A DNA stretch of 64,000 nucleotides from an uncultured Poribacteria bacterium (GTDB taxonomy: Bacteria; Poribacteria; WGA-4E; PCPOR2b), in assembly GCA_958296125.1 (NCBI GenBank), contig OY282444.1, positions 3,629,623-3,693,622 of the forward strand. The letters run 5' to 3'. Each line of letters opens with the position of its first letter. Positions within the stretch are counted from its first letter, which is position 1. The notes beneath the pieces are model-generated. The model was given only the letters and a program-made list of their open reading frames with translations, did not search any database and had not been told where the DNA came from. Both the position numbers and the translations under genes were made by a program. Of the stretch, positions 17,644-27,763 are shown piece after piece.

Positions 17644-18138
17644 TGGTTTTCCACCTATAAACGGATTAAGAACAGCTGAGGTTGTCATTAGTTGGTGCGA
17701 CAGCGTCCTATTTTAACTCAAGTTGCTAGTGCTCTGTCAAATAAATCGTCATAAATCACTCGCGGCTCGGCTTCGGGGCGGGGTGACATGTGTCGCAGTC
17801 GAGTATGGAAACTTGACCTACGGGCTATCTAGCAACTTGCGTTATTTTACCAGACCCTTGCTAAAACTGCCAGACAAATGTCTTAGACATAAGCGATTTC
17901 TCTTGTTCTATCATGCTGTCTGTGAGAAGTCGATCTATAGCGACTAACAAAACTGAAATATGAAGCAGCCCGCTCCTCACGTTTCACACTTCATACGTGA
18001 CACCGTGACGTTCAGTTTCCAAGCGGAAAAATTTTCTGTGGTTTAGTTATGGCACACTCATACCGCAGTCATCGTTTGAGAGTTGCTGCAATAATAGACT
18101 GTTAATAACCTTCCCTCTCTATCAATCCGAATTTTGAC
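17644..18138. other. Intergenic stretch, divergent promoter region
   Basis: Nearly 500 bases between the DUF58 gene (minus) and the tRNA-tig block (plus). No gene-like frame with a ribosome site is visible on either strand. It should hold the promoter of the DUF58-der-SDR group, which I could not place with confidence. Confidence 0.4.
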
Positions 18139-18167
18139 TTGCAACTACCTATAAAATGTGGTATATT
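18139..18167 (+). promoter_or_regulatory. Promoter of the six-tRNA cluster
   Basis: A -35 box TTGCAA (18139-18144), a 17-base spacer and a -10 box TATATT (18162-18167) fit a primary sigma factor promoter. The first tRNA begins about 130 bases downstream, leaving a leader that contains GC-rich inverted segments. The upstream 20 bases are AT-rich. Confidence 0.6.
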
Positions 18168-18297
18168 TTCCGAACCTTTTTGCAGCAAGTCCGAAAAAAG
18201 ACGGGTGTAGCATGGCCCGGTTAATGTATTCCGGTCGAAGAAATCCGGGAAGGTGGGGGGTTAAACCCTTTCCGCTCTGTTTTTTCGCCTTTTGTAT

Positions 18298-18375
18298 GCG
18301 CCCGTAGCTCAGCTTGGATAGAGCACCTGACTTCTAATCAGGTGGTCGCAGGTTCAAATCCTGCCGGGCGTGCCA
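18298..18375 (+). tRNA. tRNA-Arg(TCT)
   Basis: Seventy-eight bases with encoded CCA. Anticodon stem CTGA/TCAG with loop CTTCTAA gives TCT. The acceptor is GCGCCCG and the T arm GCAGG TTCAAAT CCTGC is perfect. First gene of the plus-strand tRNA cluster. Confidence 0.95.
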
Positions 18376-18385
18376 ACCCTTTTAT

Positions 18386-18459
18386 GGTGGATGTAGCTCA
18401 GTCGGTAGAGCGCTTGACTGTGGATCAAGTGGTCGTGGGTTCAAATCCCATCATCCACC
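18386..18459 (+). tRNA. tRNA-His(GTG)
   Basis: Anticodon GTG within TTGACTGTGGATCAA. An extra G precedes the acceptor stem (G-1), opposite a C discriminator, the histidine-specific feature. Acceptor GTGGATG/CATCCAC. CCA is not encoded. Confidence 0.95.
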
Positions 18460-18467
18460 CCTTTTTT

Positions 18468-18542
18468 CGGGGCGTAGCGCAGCCCGGTTAGCGCGTCTGC
18501 TTTGGGAGCAGAAGGTCGGAGGTTCAAATCCTCTCGCCCCGA
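18468..18542 (+). tRNA. tRNA-Pro(TGG)
   Basis: Acceptor CGGGGCG pairs with CGCCCCG. Anticodon TGG lies within TCTGCTTTGGGAGCAGA. The D arm begins TAGCGCAGCCCGG, as in proline tRNAs. Discriminator A; CCA not encoded. Confidence 0.95.
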
Positions 18543-18596
18543 TTTATCGCAAAAACGGAGCATCTTTTAATCTTTCCGTAATAATGTTAGCAATAT

Positions 18597-18670
18597 GCGT
18601 CCGTAGTTCAATTGGATAGAGCAATAGACTTCGGATCTATAAGTTGGGGGTTCGAGTCCCTCCGGGCGCG
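18597..18670 (+). tRNA. tRNA-Arg(TCG)
   Basis: Acceptor GCGTCCG/CGGGCGC, anticodon stem ATAGA/TCTAT with loop CTTCGGA giving TCG, and a TTCGAGT T loop. Discriminator G; CCA not encoded. Confidence 0.94.
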
Positions 18671-18680
18671 CTTTTCTTCT

Positions 18681-18757
18681 GCGCCGTTAGCTCAACCAGG
18701 CAGAGCATCTGACTCTTAATCAGGTGGTTGAAGGTTCAATTCCTTCACGGCGCACCA
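18681..18757 (+). tRNA. tRNA-Lys(CTT)
   Basis: Acceptor GCGCCGT/ACGGCGC, anticodon CTT in CTGACTCTTAATCAG, T arm GAAGG TTCAATT CCTTC. Discriminator A and an encoded CCA. Confidence 0.95.
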
Positions 18758-18766
18758 TTTTGACCT

Positions 18767-18853
18767 GGGCGGGTGTTGGAATCGGTAGACAAGATAGATT
18801 TAGGATCTATTGGGGTTTTCCCCGTGAGGGTTCAAATCCCTCCTCGCCCACCA
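18767..18853 (+). tRNA. tRNA-Leu(TAG)
   Basis: Eighty-seven bases with encoded CCA and a long variable arm (TGGGGTTTTCCCCGT). Anticodon TAG in ATAGATTTAGGATCTAT. Acceptor GGGCGGG/CTCGCCC and discriminator A fit leucine. It lies 26 bases before the tig start, so tRNAs and tig may share a transcript. Confidence 0.95.
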
Positions 18854-18879
18854 AACGTTGATATAATCTGGAGGTCTAC

Positions 18880-20184
18880 TTGAACGTTGAAGTTGAAAGG
18901 TTAGGGAACAGTCAGGTATGTTTACGGGTTGAAATCTCTGCTGAAGAAGTCAACCAAGAGCTTGAGCGTAACTGCCAAGATTTGCGAACCAAGGTGTCAG
19001 TTCCTGGCTTTCGCAAAGGAAGAGTTCCCCTTAGCATCCTTAAATCACGATTTGCAGAGCACCTTAAAGCTGAAGCCATCCAAAATCTCGTCCCACCTGC
19101 CTATGAACAGGCTTTGATGTCTGAGCGACTGATTCCCCTTGGCAACCTTGAGCTTTCGCCGCCGATGAATCGGATGGAACTTAAAGAAGGGCAGCCACTT
19201 GTTTTTGAAGCAACGCTTGATGTCAAGCCTGATTTTGTCCTCCCAACATACGAAGATTTAGTCATTGATAAATCACCCCCCAATGTCCCTCGTGAGGAAG
19301 TAGAGGAGTATATTCAGCGGTTGCAAGAACAGTATGCGACCTACATTCCGCTTGAAGTGGACCGACCGGTCCAGGCAAGCGACTCCGTGCGGATTGACTG
19401 GGAATGCCTTGTCGACGGAACGCCAATCACTGATGGGAGCAAGCAGGATGCGGATATCGACATTGGCAAGGGGCAGCTCCTACCAGCGGTTGAGGCCGAG
19501 ATCATTGGTATGCGTGCCGATGAGACCCGGCAGATTGAAATGGACTTTGATGATAATCACGAAAACCGTGAGCTTGCCGGCAAACATGCCGTATTTAACG
19601 TAATGCTCCGAGCAATCACCGAGAAGCAGCTCCCACCCCTTGATGACGAATTCGCAAAAGATTTAGAATACGAAAATTACGATCAATTGAGGGGGGCAAT
19701 TTGGAATAATCTTGTCGAGGAGCAAAAGGCACTCCACAATCAGCGTCAGCGAGAAGATATCCTTCAACAGCTAATCGAAAAAACGACGATTGAAATTCCT
19801 GAATCTATTGTTAGTCAGCACGTGCAGCAAACGGTTCAAAACGTTCTCCAACGATTGAGGCAAGAGGGACAAACTCCTGAGCAAGCCGGAATAGATATGG
19901 CAAAGTTGCCGACGGAATTGCGCGAAGATGCAATCAAGCAAACGAAGCAGGCGTGGATGTTCGATATCATTGCCGAGCATGAAAATATTAGGGTCACGGA
20001 CGATGAGTTGGATATAGAAATTCGACGCATCGCCGACCAGCAAAATCGGGACCCTCAAAAATATGCGAGTTTGCTGAAGGAGAGCAATCGTTTAGAGGAG
20101 TTTCGGGACGCGTTGCGGAATGATAAGGTTTACCGTCTGCTCATTCAGCGCGCTTCTGCCAAGCAGTCTGTGATTATTGTATGA
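18880..20184 (+). CDS. tig: Trigger factor
   Basis: Ribosome-bound chaperone and peptidyl-prolyl isomerase, 434 aa, the usual length. It starts at TTG 18880, with GGAGG six bases upstream. The N-terminal ribosome-binding signature is present as VPGFRKGRVPLSILKSRF, followed by the FKBP-like domain (SDSVRIDWEC... HAVFNVMLRAI) and the helical C-terminal domain. It heads the proteostasis group tig-clpP-clpX-lon, a conserved bacterial order. Confidence 0.96.
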   Translation: MNVEVERLGNSQVCLRVEISAEEVNQELERNCQDLRTKVSVPGFRKGRVPLSILKSRFAEHLKAEAIQNLVPPAYEQALMSERLIPLGNLELSPPMNRMELKEGQPLVFEATLDVKPDFVLPTYEDLVIDKSPPNVPREEVEEYIQRLQEQYATYIPLEVDRPVQASDSVRIDWECLVDGTPITDGSKQDADIDIGKGQLLPAVEAEIIGMRADETRQIEMDFDDNHENRELAGKHAVFNVMLRAITEKQLPPLDDEFAKDLEYENYDQLRGAIWNNLVEEQKALHNQRQREDILQQLIEKTTIEIPESIVSQHVQQTVQNVLQRLRQEGQTPEQAGIDMAKLPTELREDAIKQTKQAWMFDIIAEHENIRVTDDELDIEIRRIADQQNRDPQKYASLLKESNRLEEFRDALRNDKVYRLLIQRASAKQSVIIV

Positions 20185-20229
20185 CAAGCGAAAAACGCAT
20201 TGCGTCAGGGTTTGAGGAGAATTTTTAAC

Positions 20230-20841
20230 ATGAATCTTGTTCCGATTGTTGTGGAACAAACAAGTCGCGGCGAGCGCTCTTACGACATTTACTCGCGGCT
20301 GCTGAGGGATCGGATCATCATGGTTGGTTCGGTGATTGATGATAGTGTCGCTAACAGTGTTATGGCTCAGATGCTCTTTTTAGAAAGCGATAATCCCGAC
20401 GCTGATATCATGCTTTACCTAAACACGCTAGGTGGATCTGTACCGGCTGGGTTAGCAATCTATGACACGATGCAGTATATCAGACCTGATGTGCAAACGT
20501 GGTGTGTCGGGCAAGCCTATAGTATGGGGGCAGTCTTGCTTGCTGGTGGCACAAGTGGCAAACGGTATGCCTTACCACACTCTACCACCCTGATTCATCA
20601 ACCCATAACTAGGGGCATTAGCGGTCAGGCATCTGATATTGATATCCATGCGAAAGAGATTCTTCGGACCCGCGAAGAGCTATATACCATCTTAGCCCAG
20701 CACACGGGGCAATCGCCGGATAAAATTGAGACAGATGCAGACCGCGATTTTTACATGACAGCCCAAGAGGCACTCGAATACGGTATTATTGATTCAGTCC
20801 CTTCCCGCCGGTCTGCCGAAGCAGTTGAACGTGATGCCTAA
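20230..20841 (+). CDS. clpP: ATP-dependent Clp protease proteolytic subunit
   Basis: A 203-aa serine peptidase that forms the barrel used by ClpX. The ATG at 20230 ([20 protein letters not shown]) follows a GAGGAGA ribosome site; the earlier in-frame start at 20200 is rejected. Catalytic Ser is S98 in QAYSMGAVL and His is H123 in LIHQP; the Asp lies in the [11 protein letters not shown] region. It lies 45 bases after tig and 153 before clpX. Confidence 0.97.
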   Translation: MNLVPIVVEQTSRGERSYDIYSRLLRDRIIMVGSVIDDSVANSVMAQMLFLESDNPDADIMLYLNTLGGSVPAGLAIYDTMQYIRPDVQTWCVGQAYSMGAVLLAGGTSGKRYALPHSTTLIHQPITRGISGQASDIDIHAKEILRTREELYTILAQHTGQSPDKIETDADRDFYMTAQEALEYGIIDSVPSRRSAEAVERDA

Positions 20842-20994
20842 TGTGCATACCGTCAAATATTTCATAAATACAAAGGTGCTATCTTAGTTTTTTTGAATAG
20901 CTTCCGTTTCAAGAAACTGAACAAGTTGGGTGACAGGTGCCTTCCCAACTTAGTGTGATATTGTTGCTATCATTGAACAAATTTGGAGACTTCC

Positions 20995-22266
20995 ATGCAG
21001 GATATTATTGATGAACAGCGGTGTTCCTTTTGCGATAAGGGCCAGGAAGAGGTACGCAAGCTTATTGCAAGCCCTATCGAAACTGGTATTTACGTTTGTA
21101 ATGAGTGTGTCCAATTATGCAACGACATTTTAACGGATCTGTATGAGGTGGAAGAAGAGGAAGAAGTTACGGCAGTGCCAGGTTCCCTAGCCCCCCCGTT
21201 GCCTGCTGAAATTAAGGCGCAGCTTGATAAGTATGTAATTGGTCAGGATGAAGCAAAGAAAATTCTTTCCGTTGCCGTATACAATCACTACAAAAAACTA
21301 CAATTCCATACAGACTCGAATGTTGAGTTAGAAAAAAGTAATATCCTGTTGATTGGTCCGACAGGAACGGGTAAAACCCTTCTGGCGCAAACCTTAGCAC
21401 GTATTTTAAATGTACCTTTCGCTATCACGGATGCAACCACACTGACAGAAGCCGGGTATGTGGGAGAAGATGTGGAAAATATCATCCTGAAGCTAGTGCA
21501 AGCGGCAGAAGGCGATATCACGCGCGCAGAGCAAGGCATTATCTATATTGACGAAATCGACAAGATTAGCCGCAAATCCGAAAATCCCTCGATTACGAGA
21601 GATGTTTCAGGGGAAGGGGTTCAGCAAGCCCTATTGAAGATTTTGGAAGGAAAAACAGCGAATGTTCCTCCTCAAGGCGGCCGAAAACACCCGCATCAAG
21701 AATTAATTGAAGTGGATACTTCAAAGGTATTGTTTATATGTGGGGGCACCTTTGTTGGCCTAGATAAGATTATCGAGCAACGTATTGGGCACCAAGGGTT
21801 GGGATTTGGATCCTCGGTTCAAGCAAAGAGCGAAAGAAAGGTTCACGAAACCCTCTCACAGGCTGCTCCGAAAGATTTAATCCAATACGGCTTCATCCCG
21901 GAGTTCGTCGGACGTCTGCCTATGACCGCGGTGCTGCATGACCTTGACGAATCTGCCTTGATCCAAATCTTAACCGAACCCCAAAATGCCCTGATAAAGC
22001 AGTATACCCAGCTGCTTCATTACGATAAAGTGAGGCTGCATGTTCCAGACGACGCAATCAGAGCTATCGCTCAGGAAGCCATAAAGCGTGAAACGGGCGC
22101 AAGGGGGTTAAGGGCAATCTTGGAAAACCTGATGTTAGATATCATGTACGAAATTCCATCCTCCCCCAAACTGGTCAAAGAATGTATCATTACTGCAGAT
22201 GCTATTTTGAAAAATGAAACGCCTTTAGTGGTTTATGGAGATGAACAAGAGGCTTTAACTGCCTAG
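20995..22266 (+). CDS. clpX: ATP-dependent Clp protease ATP-binding subunit ClpX
   Basis: AAA+ unfoldase, 423 aa. The ATG at 20995 ([16 protein letters not shown]) is preceded by TTGGAG; a TTG start 12 bases upstream is possible but less likely. It has the N-terminal zinc-binding domain with C10, C13, C35 and C38, Walker [13 protein letters not shown], Walker B YIDEIDK, and the ClpP-contact IGF-like loop present as GLGFG, plus the arginine finger region RLP. Confidence 0.97.
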   Translation: MQDIIDEQRCSFCDKGQEEVRKLIASPIETGIYVCNECVQLCNDILTDLYEVEEEEEVTAVPGSLAPPLPAEIKAQLDKYVIGQDEAKKILSVAVYNHYKKLQFHTDSNVELEKSNILLIGPTGTGKTLLAQTLARILNVPFAITDATTLTEAGYVGEDVENIILKLVQAAEGDITRAEQGIIYIDEIDKISRKSENPSITRDVSGEGVQQALLKILEGKTANVPPQGGRKHPHQELIEVDTSKVLFICGGTFVGLDKIIEQRIGHQGLGFGSSVQAKSERKVHETLSQAAPKDLIQYGFIPEFVGRLPMTAVLHDLDESALIQILTEPQNALIKQYTQLLHYDKVRLHVPDDAIRAIAQEAIKRETGARGLRAILENLMLDIMYEIPSSPKLVKECIITADAILKNETPLVVYGDEQEALTA

Positions 22267-22327
22267 CAAATTAACGAATGGGCGAATTACGTATCACGCA
22301 CTATGTTTTACGTTCAAGGAGTTCATT

Positions 22328-24787
22328 ATGAACCAAGATTCAAGCAAGGACCGTCAGGCTGATGAAGTTGTTATACTTCCGGTGATTCCTACCCCCGGGA
22401 AGGTTTTCTTTCCTCGTATAAGTACCCCTTTAAATGTCATTCGCAAGATGGGAGTCCGGGCGACAAAATACGCCGTGCACTCAAATCAGGATGTGCTATT
22501 GCTCAACCAAAAAAACAAAGAAGAGGAAAACCCGGGGCCTGATGCCTTTTATCGTGTTGGCACAGCCACAGGCATTGCCGATTCTTATGACCCACGCGAT
22601 GGAAGCATTCGGATTGCGATTGAAGGATATAGCCGTGCCATCGTGCTACGCTGCTTTGAAACGAAAGGTTTTCTGAAAGCAGAGGTTAAAATTGTTCACG
22701 AGGAATTGGATCAATCAAAGCAAGCAATCTCATTGATGAAAACAGCAGTGGTAGCCTTTGAAGAGTATATCAAAGGGAATCGTCAAACGCCTGAAGAGGT
22801 GCTGATGGTTGTCCAAAAAGAGGTTGAACCGGGCCATCTTGCGGACTCAATTGCCGGTTTCACCAGTATGGGGGCGGAGAGGTTGCAAGCCGTATTAGAC
22901 GAGATTAACCCGATTAAGCGGCTTCAGATTGTTATCGACCTGCTTCAGGAAGACTTGGAGCTTTTTAAGTTGGACGATAAAATTAATACGCAGGTGCGTA
23001 AGTCTGTTGAGCGAACCCAAAAGGAATTTTACCTTCAGGAAAAGATGAAAGCCATCCAGAAGGAGCTGGGGCGGGGAGATGAACAGGGGGACGCTGATGA
23101 GCTGCGGGAGCAGATTGAGGCAGCAGGTATGACCGAGGAAGCGCAAGAAAAAGCTTTGAAAGAGCTTGATCGATTGCAACAGATGCCGCCGATGTCTGCA
23201 GAATCCGGTGTCATCCGCACCTATATTGACTGGCTCCTTGCCTTACCTTGGGACCAACAGACGGAGAGCGAAATTGACTTAGAGGCTGCAGAGAAAATAC
23301 TGGACGATGACCACTATGGGCTCGAAAAACCGAAAGAGCGAATTGTTGAGTATCTGGCCGTGCTGCAGTTGGTCAAGAAGCTCAAGGGGCCCATTCTCTG
23401 TTTCGTCGGCCCGCCCGGGGTCGGAAAAACCTCATTGGGTCAATCAATAGCTAGAGCAACCGGGCGAAACTTCGTCCGCATGTCCTTGGGAGGCGTTCGG
23501 GACGAAGCCGAAATCCGTGGGCATCGCCGGACTTATATCGGATCTTTGCCCGGCCGGATTCTTCAAGGACTTCGGGATGCAAAATCGAGGAACCCGCTTT
23601 TCCTCTTGGATGAAATCGACAAGATGAGCATGGATTTTCGAGGAGATCCGGCGTCAGCGCTGCTTGAAGTCCTTGACCCAGAGCAAAACGGGACCTTTCG
23701 TGACCATTACTTGGATGTAGCTTTCGATCTCTCAGAAATTATGTTTATAACCACTGCAAATACACGGGAACCAATTCCGCCTGCTCTGGAAGATCGGATG
23801 GAGATTATCGAACTCCCCGGCTACACGGAATATGAAAAGCACAAAATCGCCAACCTATTCCTGATTCCCAAGCAAATCGGAGCCCACGGCCTCAAGGAGG
23901 AGTACCTCCAATTCTCGGACGATGCAATTTTTCACATCATTCAAAAATATACCCGTGAAGCGGGTGTCCGAAACCTAGAACGCGAAATTACGAGTATCTG
24001 TCGCAAAGCCGCAAAGGAGGTTGTGAAAAGCGGCAACACGGAGGTTAAAATTGATGTCGGTGTTGAGGATTTGGCAGAATATCTTGGCCCCCCGAAATTT
24101 GCACAGGGAAAAGCGGAAAAACAGGATGAGGTCGGCGTTGCAACGGGCTTGGTTGTTTCACAGGCTGGTGGAGATGTTGTTCCAATTGAAGTTGCGACAA
24201 TGGTTGGGGATGGCAAGCTAAACATGACAGGCAGACTTCAGGAAATTATGCGTGAATCCGTTCAGACAGCACTCGGTTACATCCGTTCTCAAGCCGAATC
24301 TCTCAAGGTGCCGCCTAATTTTGATTTCAATAAGTACGATATCCACATCCATGTCCCTGAAGGTGCCATTCCCGTAGAGGGTCCATCGGCGGGCATTACG
24401 CTCGCTACGGCGATGATTTCTGCGATGACGGGGCATCAGGTCCGTAAGGATATCGCGATGACCGGCGAAATCACCTTGCGTGGGCATGTCCTTCCGATCG
24501 GGGGGTTGAAAGAGAAGGTCCTCGCAGCACACCGCAATAGAATCAAGAACGTTATTATCCCGGAAGATAACGATAAAGATCTTCCTGACATTCCTCAAGA
24601 AGTTCGGAATGCCTTGCATTTTCACAAGGTCACTGATATGAGTGAAGTGTTAGCTCTCGCTCTGAAAAAATCTGATTCGTCTAATGATGTCACCCAAGAG
24701 GGTGATGATATAACTGAAGTCTTGGATTTACCCTTGGGGACACCCGATGCGCCTCGACAAATTCCTACAGGTGAGCCGCCTCATTAA
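22328..24787 (+). CDS. lon: ATP-dependent protease La (Lon)
   Basis: An 819-aa AAA+ protease. AAGGAG lies seven bases before the ATG. It has the N-terminal substrate domain ([17 protein letters not shown], a diverged version of the usual 'LPLR..VLFPG'), Walker [17 protein letters not shown], Walker B LLDEIDKM, and the catalytic Ser in [10 protein letters not shown] with Lys in [12 protein letters not shown]. The C-terminal 35 residues are acidic and variable. Its end overlaps the next gene by 41 bases. Confidence 0.97.
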   Translation: MNQDSSKDRQADEVVILPVIPTPGKVFFPRISTPLNVIRKMGVRATKYAVHSNQDVLLLNQKNKEEENPGPDAFYRVGTATGIADSYDPRDGSIRIAIEGYSRAIVLRCFETKGFLKAEVKIVHEELDQSKQAISLMKTAVVAFEEYIKGNRQTPEEVLMVVQKEVEPGHLADSIAGFTSMGAERLQAVLDEINPIKRLQIVIDLLQEDLELFKLDDKINTQVRKSVERTQKEFYLQEKMKAIQKELGRGDEQGDADELREQIEAAGMTEEAQEKALKELDRLQQMPPMSAESGVIRTYIDWLLALPWDQQTESEIDLEAAEKILDDDHYGLEKPKERIVEYLAVLQLVKKLKGPILCFVGPPGVGKTSLGQSIARATGRNFVRMSLGGVRDEAEIRGHRRTYIGSLPGRILQGLRDAKSRNPLFLLDEIDKMSMDFRGDPASALLEVLDPEQNGTFRDHYLDVAFDLSEIMFITTANTREPIPPALEDRMEIIELPGYTEYEKHKIANLFLIPKQIGAHGLKEEYLQFSDDAIFHIIQKYTREAGVRNLEREITSICRKAAKEVVKSGNTEVKIDVGVEDLAEYLGPPKFAQGKAEKQDEVGVATGLVVSQAGGDVVPIEVATMVGDGKLNMTGRLQEIMRESVQTALGYIRSQAESLKVPPNFDFNKYDIHIHVPEGAIPVEGPSAGITLATAMISAMTGHQVRKDIAMTGEITLRGHVLPIGGLKEKVLAAHRNRIKNVIIPEDNDKDLPDIPQEVRNALHFHKVTDMSEVLALALKKSDSSNDVTQEGDDITEVLDLPLGTPDAPRQIPTGEPPH

Positions 24788-25013
24788 ACGCCGGACCGTT
24801 GCGAACTCGATTTGTAGCCGTGGACGGGTGCTGGTCAACGGACACCCAGCCAAGGCAGGCAAAGAACTGTCTGTTGGTGATATATTGTCAATTGACTTTG
24901 GGGAGGGAAGGCCCACTGTATATGAGGTGCTGGAAGTCCCTGCCGGCAATGTCCGGAGAGGGAACGCCTCAACCCTCTACCGACGAATCAACGAATCGGA
25001 AGATAGTGAGTAA
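24747..25013 (+). CDS. rqcP: S4-domain RNA-binding protein, RqcP/YabO-like
   Basis: An 88-aa protein with one S4 domain: [20 protein letters not shown], then CSRGRVLVNGHPAKAGKEL and VGDILSIDFG. This matches RqcP (YabO), which works with RqcH in ribosome-associated quality control of stalled chains, and is related to Hsp15. Its start overlaps the 3' end of lon by 41 bases, implying translational coupling with the protease, and it is the last gene before a terminator at 25021. Confidence 0.88.
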   Translation: MRLDKFLQVSRLIKRRTVANSICSRGRVLVNGHPAKAGKELSVGDILSIDFGEGRPTVYEVLEVPAGNVRRGNASTLYRRINESEDSE

Positions 25014-25020
25014 AATCTCA

Positions 25021-25052
25021 GACCTCGATCGAAGATCGGGGTCTATTTTTTT
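25021..25052 (+). terminator. Rho-independent terminator after lon-rqcP
   Basis: GACCTCGATC, a GAA loop and GATCGGGGTC form a 10-base-pair stem (one G-U) followed by TATTTTTTT. It lies eight bases after the rqcP stop. Confidence 0.85.
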
Positions 25053-25095
25053 GCGTACATAGGAATAGACCAGAACCCTAGGAGAGGATGTTGAT

Positions 25096-26499
25096 ATGGG
25101 CGATACCGATATACATCATTACGACCTTATTTGTATTGGCAGCGGCAGCGGCGGGTTTTCAGCAGCGATGACCGCCAAAGCCGAAGGATTGAAGAACATT
25201 CTTTTGATAGAGAAACGTCGCATCGGATACAGCTTATGCACAAACGAGGGCTGCATGCCCTCCAAAACCTTGCTCGCCTCCGCAAGCGTGAAGCGCACCT
25301 TTGAAGAGAGCCCCAATTTCGGTATCACAGCCAGCGACTTACAGGTCAATTGGTCAACCGTGCAGAAACGCGTCCGAACTTTGGTGGAAGATGATTTTTT
25401 TGCTGCACGCAGGGAGGCAATCCTCAACGCGTCGGTCGATATCGTAGAGGGTAGCGCGAGTTTCACTGATCCGCATACCATTCAGGTTGGAGATAACCGT
25501 TACGCAGGTGAGAAAATCGTTATCGCCACCGGATCTATGGTTGACGTACCCCCCTTGCATGGGTTAGAAGAGACAGGATACATCACCAGCGATGAGGCAC
25601 TCTATTTGGAGCATCTCCCCAGCTCTTTGATTGTTATCGGAAGCGGGTATATCGCTCTGGAGCTGGGATATCTTTTCCATACGATGGGGGTCGAAGTGAC
25701 GATGTTGGTCCGCAGTCCGCGGGTTTTAAGACGCCTTGACCCGGATATCGGCTTTGAGTTACAGGAGTTGCTTCGGCGGGAAGGGATGAATATCCTGACC
25801 GAGACTCGTTTGAAATCGTTCGCACGCACGGAGAAGGGTAAGGAGGTACACTTCGTCCATGAGGACGAGGAGAAGGGGGTCAGTGCAGAGGAGATTATGG
25901 TAAATACGGGCCGCCGCCCCGCGATAGATGGGTTAGGCTTAGAAAAAACGGGTTTGCTTCTCGATGAAAAAGGTGGGATTGAGGTCGATAACTACATGCA
26001 AACCAGTGTTCCACACATCTATGCGGTCGGGGATGTCACCGGCAAAACAGGGTTGGTTTATGCCGCTACGATGGAAGGAAAAGTTGCTGGATTACACGCA
26101 GCGGGAAAACGCGGCATCAAAATGAACTACGACTTGGTCTCCAACATCATTTTCTCTCACCCGGAGATTGGCACGGTGGGCCTTACCGAAGCAGAGGCAA
26201 GGGCACAGGGTTTGGACATCATCACCGTGAAAACGCCGATGGAGGATATTGGCAAAGCTGTGGCAATCGGCGAAATAGATGGCTTCGTAAAGATGATTGC
26301 CGAGCGACCTTCAGGACGCATCGTCGGTCTACATATTCTTGGACCCCACGCGACCGATATTATGCAGATTGCGCTGCCACATCTCTATCATAATGACACT
26401 GTATTTGATGTGCTGAATATCCCGTATCCGCATCCAACTCTTGGGGAAGCACTCAGTTATCCTGCGGAGGACATCGCTGATGAGTTGACCGCTGCCTAA
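25096..26499 (+). CDS. Dihydrolipoamide dehydrogenase-like FAD disulfide oxidoreductase
   Basis: A 467-aa class I flavoprotein disulfide reductase. It has the FAD motif CIGSGSGGFSAAMTA, the redox pair C48 and C53 in CTNEGCMPSK, the NAD motif VIGSGYIALELG, the second FAD motif HIYAVGDVTG, and the C-terminal dimer histidine region HPHPTLGEA. The loop before the disulfide reads RRIGYSLCTNEGC instead of the usual GGTCLNxGC. No 2-oxoacid dehydrogenase genes are adjacent, so the true partner (lipoyl protein, mercury or another disulfide) is open. AGGAG precedes the start. Confidence 0.88.
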   Translation: MGDTDIHHYDLICIGSGSGGFSAAMTAKAEGLKNILLIEKRRIGYSLCTNEGCMPSKTLLASASVKRTFEESPNFGITASDLQVNWSTVQKRVRTLVEDDFFAARREAILNASVDIVEGSASFTDPHTIQVGDNRYAGEKIVIATGSMVDVPPLHGLEETGYITSDEALYLEHLPSSLIVIGSGYIALELGYLFHTMGVEVTMLVRSPRVLRRLDPDIGFELQELLRREGMNILTETRLKSFARTEKGKEVHFVHEDEEKGVSAEEIMVNTGRRPAIDGLGLEKTGLLLDEKGGIEVDNYMQTSVPHIYAVGDVTGKTGLVYAATMEGKVAGLHAAGKRGIKMNYDLVSNIIFSHPEIGTVGLTEAEARAQGLDIITVKTPMEDIGKAVAIGEIDGFVKMIAERPSGRIVGLHILGPHATDIMQIALPHLYHNDTVFDVLNIPYPHPTLGEALSYPAEDIADELTAA

Positions 26500-26613
26500 A
26501 TTGGTTGGGAGTTACGCGGTGGGGCCCGCTCATTCCACGATACATTGCTGCAATCTGAACAGGAGAAATACCCAACATCCAGAGACTGTGTGACCGAGTG
26601 AAAATTTTGAACC

Positions 26614-27627
26614 CTATAGCTGCACAAAAAGCACCCACATCGGGTTGTCCCCAACCGTGTATGTTTCCAAAGGTTGAAGTTGGCCGCTCTGTGCATTAAT
26701 CCGGTAGGTAGCGAGTCTCCCCGACCCCTGACCGCCGGCAAATAGAAAGTTCCCTGTCAAATCAACGTTGAATGCTCTCGGCGTTGGTTCCGTTGGCTGT
26801 TGCCCAATCGCAGTGAGTGCTCCTGTCACATCATCGGTTACGAACCCGGCAATGCTATCATGCCCCCGGTTTGAAACGTACACAAACTTCCCGTTGGGCG
26901 TAGTGTGGATCTGTGCACAGGAATTTTCCTCATCAAAATCATCCGGTAACGTCGAGACCGTGTGAAAAGCCGACAAGGTGCCCGCCGATGAGTCAAAATT
27001 GTAGGCGGTTACACTGCTCCCCTGCTCGTTTGAGAAATAGAGAATATCTTTGCTCGGATGAAAAACATAGTGGCGGGGTCCCTCCCCTTCCCCAGCAGCA
27101 AGCATGGGAACGGAGGCATTGGGGGTCAGCGCGCCAGTGTTTTCATCAAATTGGAATTGAAAAATAACGTTGGACTCACCGACATGAGGGAGAAAGGCGA
27201 ACTGATTGGAGGCATCGGTCATAATACAATGTGCTTTATTCGCCGTAGTGCGCCATTCGATGGCGGGCCCACCCACAGCCCCATCCTCGCCGATGGGATG
27301 AACCGCTGCCACCCCGGCACCGTAGCAGGCGGAGAGTAAAAAGTTGCCGTTTCCATCCGTGGAGATATAGCAGGGGTCCGCTTCAAGCGATACCGCCCCT
27401 ATTGACGATAGGTCGCCTGTGCTTGGATCGATGCTAAAACTGGCGATTTCCCGCGTGGAGCGGAGTCCCGCGTAAAGAAATTTACTCTCAGGATCTACCG
27501 CCAGTGGGCCGGGGGTACCGCCAACCGCTACATCACGCTGAAACGTGAGCTGCCCGGTATCCGGATTCAGGGTGAAGGTCGAAATCTTGTTCTCGCCTGC
27601 AATTGGGATATAAACGTAGTATGCCAT
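26614..27627 (-). CDS. Lactonase family beta-propeller protein
   Basis: A 337-aa seven-bladed propeller of the Pfam lactonase (6-phosphogluconolactonase-like) family. It shows repeated blades of the form 'PDTGQLTFQRDVAVGGTPGP', 'FLYAGLRSTREIASFSID' and 'KFVYVSNRGHDSIAGFVTDD'. AAGGA lies upstream of MAYYVYIPIAGENKIST. No signal peptide is seen, so it is probably cytoplasmic. The substrate may be a sugar lactone, but the family is broad. Confidence 0.82.
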   Translation of the reverse strand: MAYYVYIPIAGENKISTFTLNPDTGQLTFQRDVAVGGTPGPLAVDPESKFLYAGLRSTREIASFSIDPSTGDLSSIGAVSLEADPCYISTDGNGNFLLSACYGAGVAAVHPIGEDGAVGGPAIEWRTTANKAHCIMTDASNQFAFLPHVGESNVIFQFQFDENTGALTPNASVPMLAAGEGEGPRHYVFHPSKDILYFSNEQGSSVTAYNFDSSAGTLSAFHTVSTLPDDFDEENSCAQIHTTPNGKFVYVSNRGHDSIAGFVTDDVTGALTAIGQQPTEPTPRAFNVDLTGNFLFAGGQGSGRLATYRINAQSGQLQPLETYTVGDNPMWVLFVQL

Positions 27628-27763
27628 CTCTATTTCCTTCTCTCAAGCTATCTGTGATTCAAAAATCGGGTGAAATGATGGGTTAAATTACCGTGAATTC
27701 GCTGTTTCCTGCTTCAGAGGCGGCTGGCTCCACCTCTTTAGCGGAAATTACTGCTCCCCTCAA

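Noticed and set aside
20200-20229. Ten extra codons at the start of clpP
   Set aside because: The GAGGAGA ribosome site lies inside this extension and serves the ATG at 20230.
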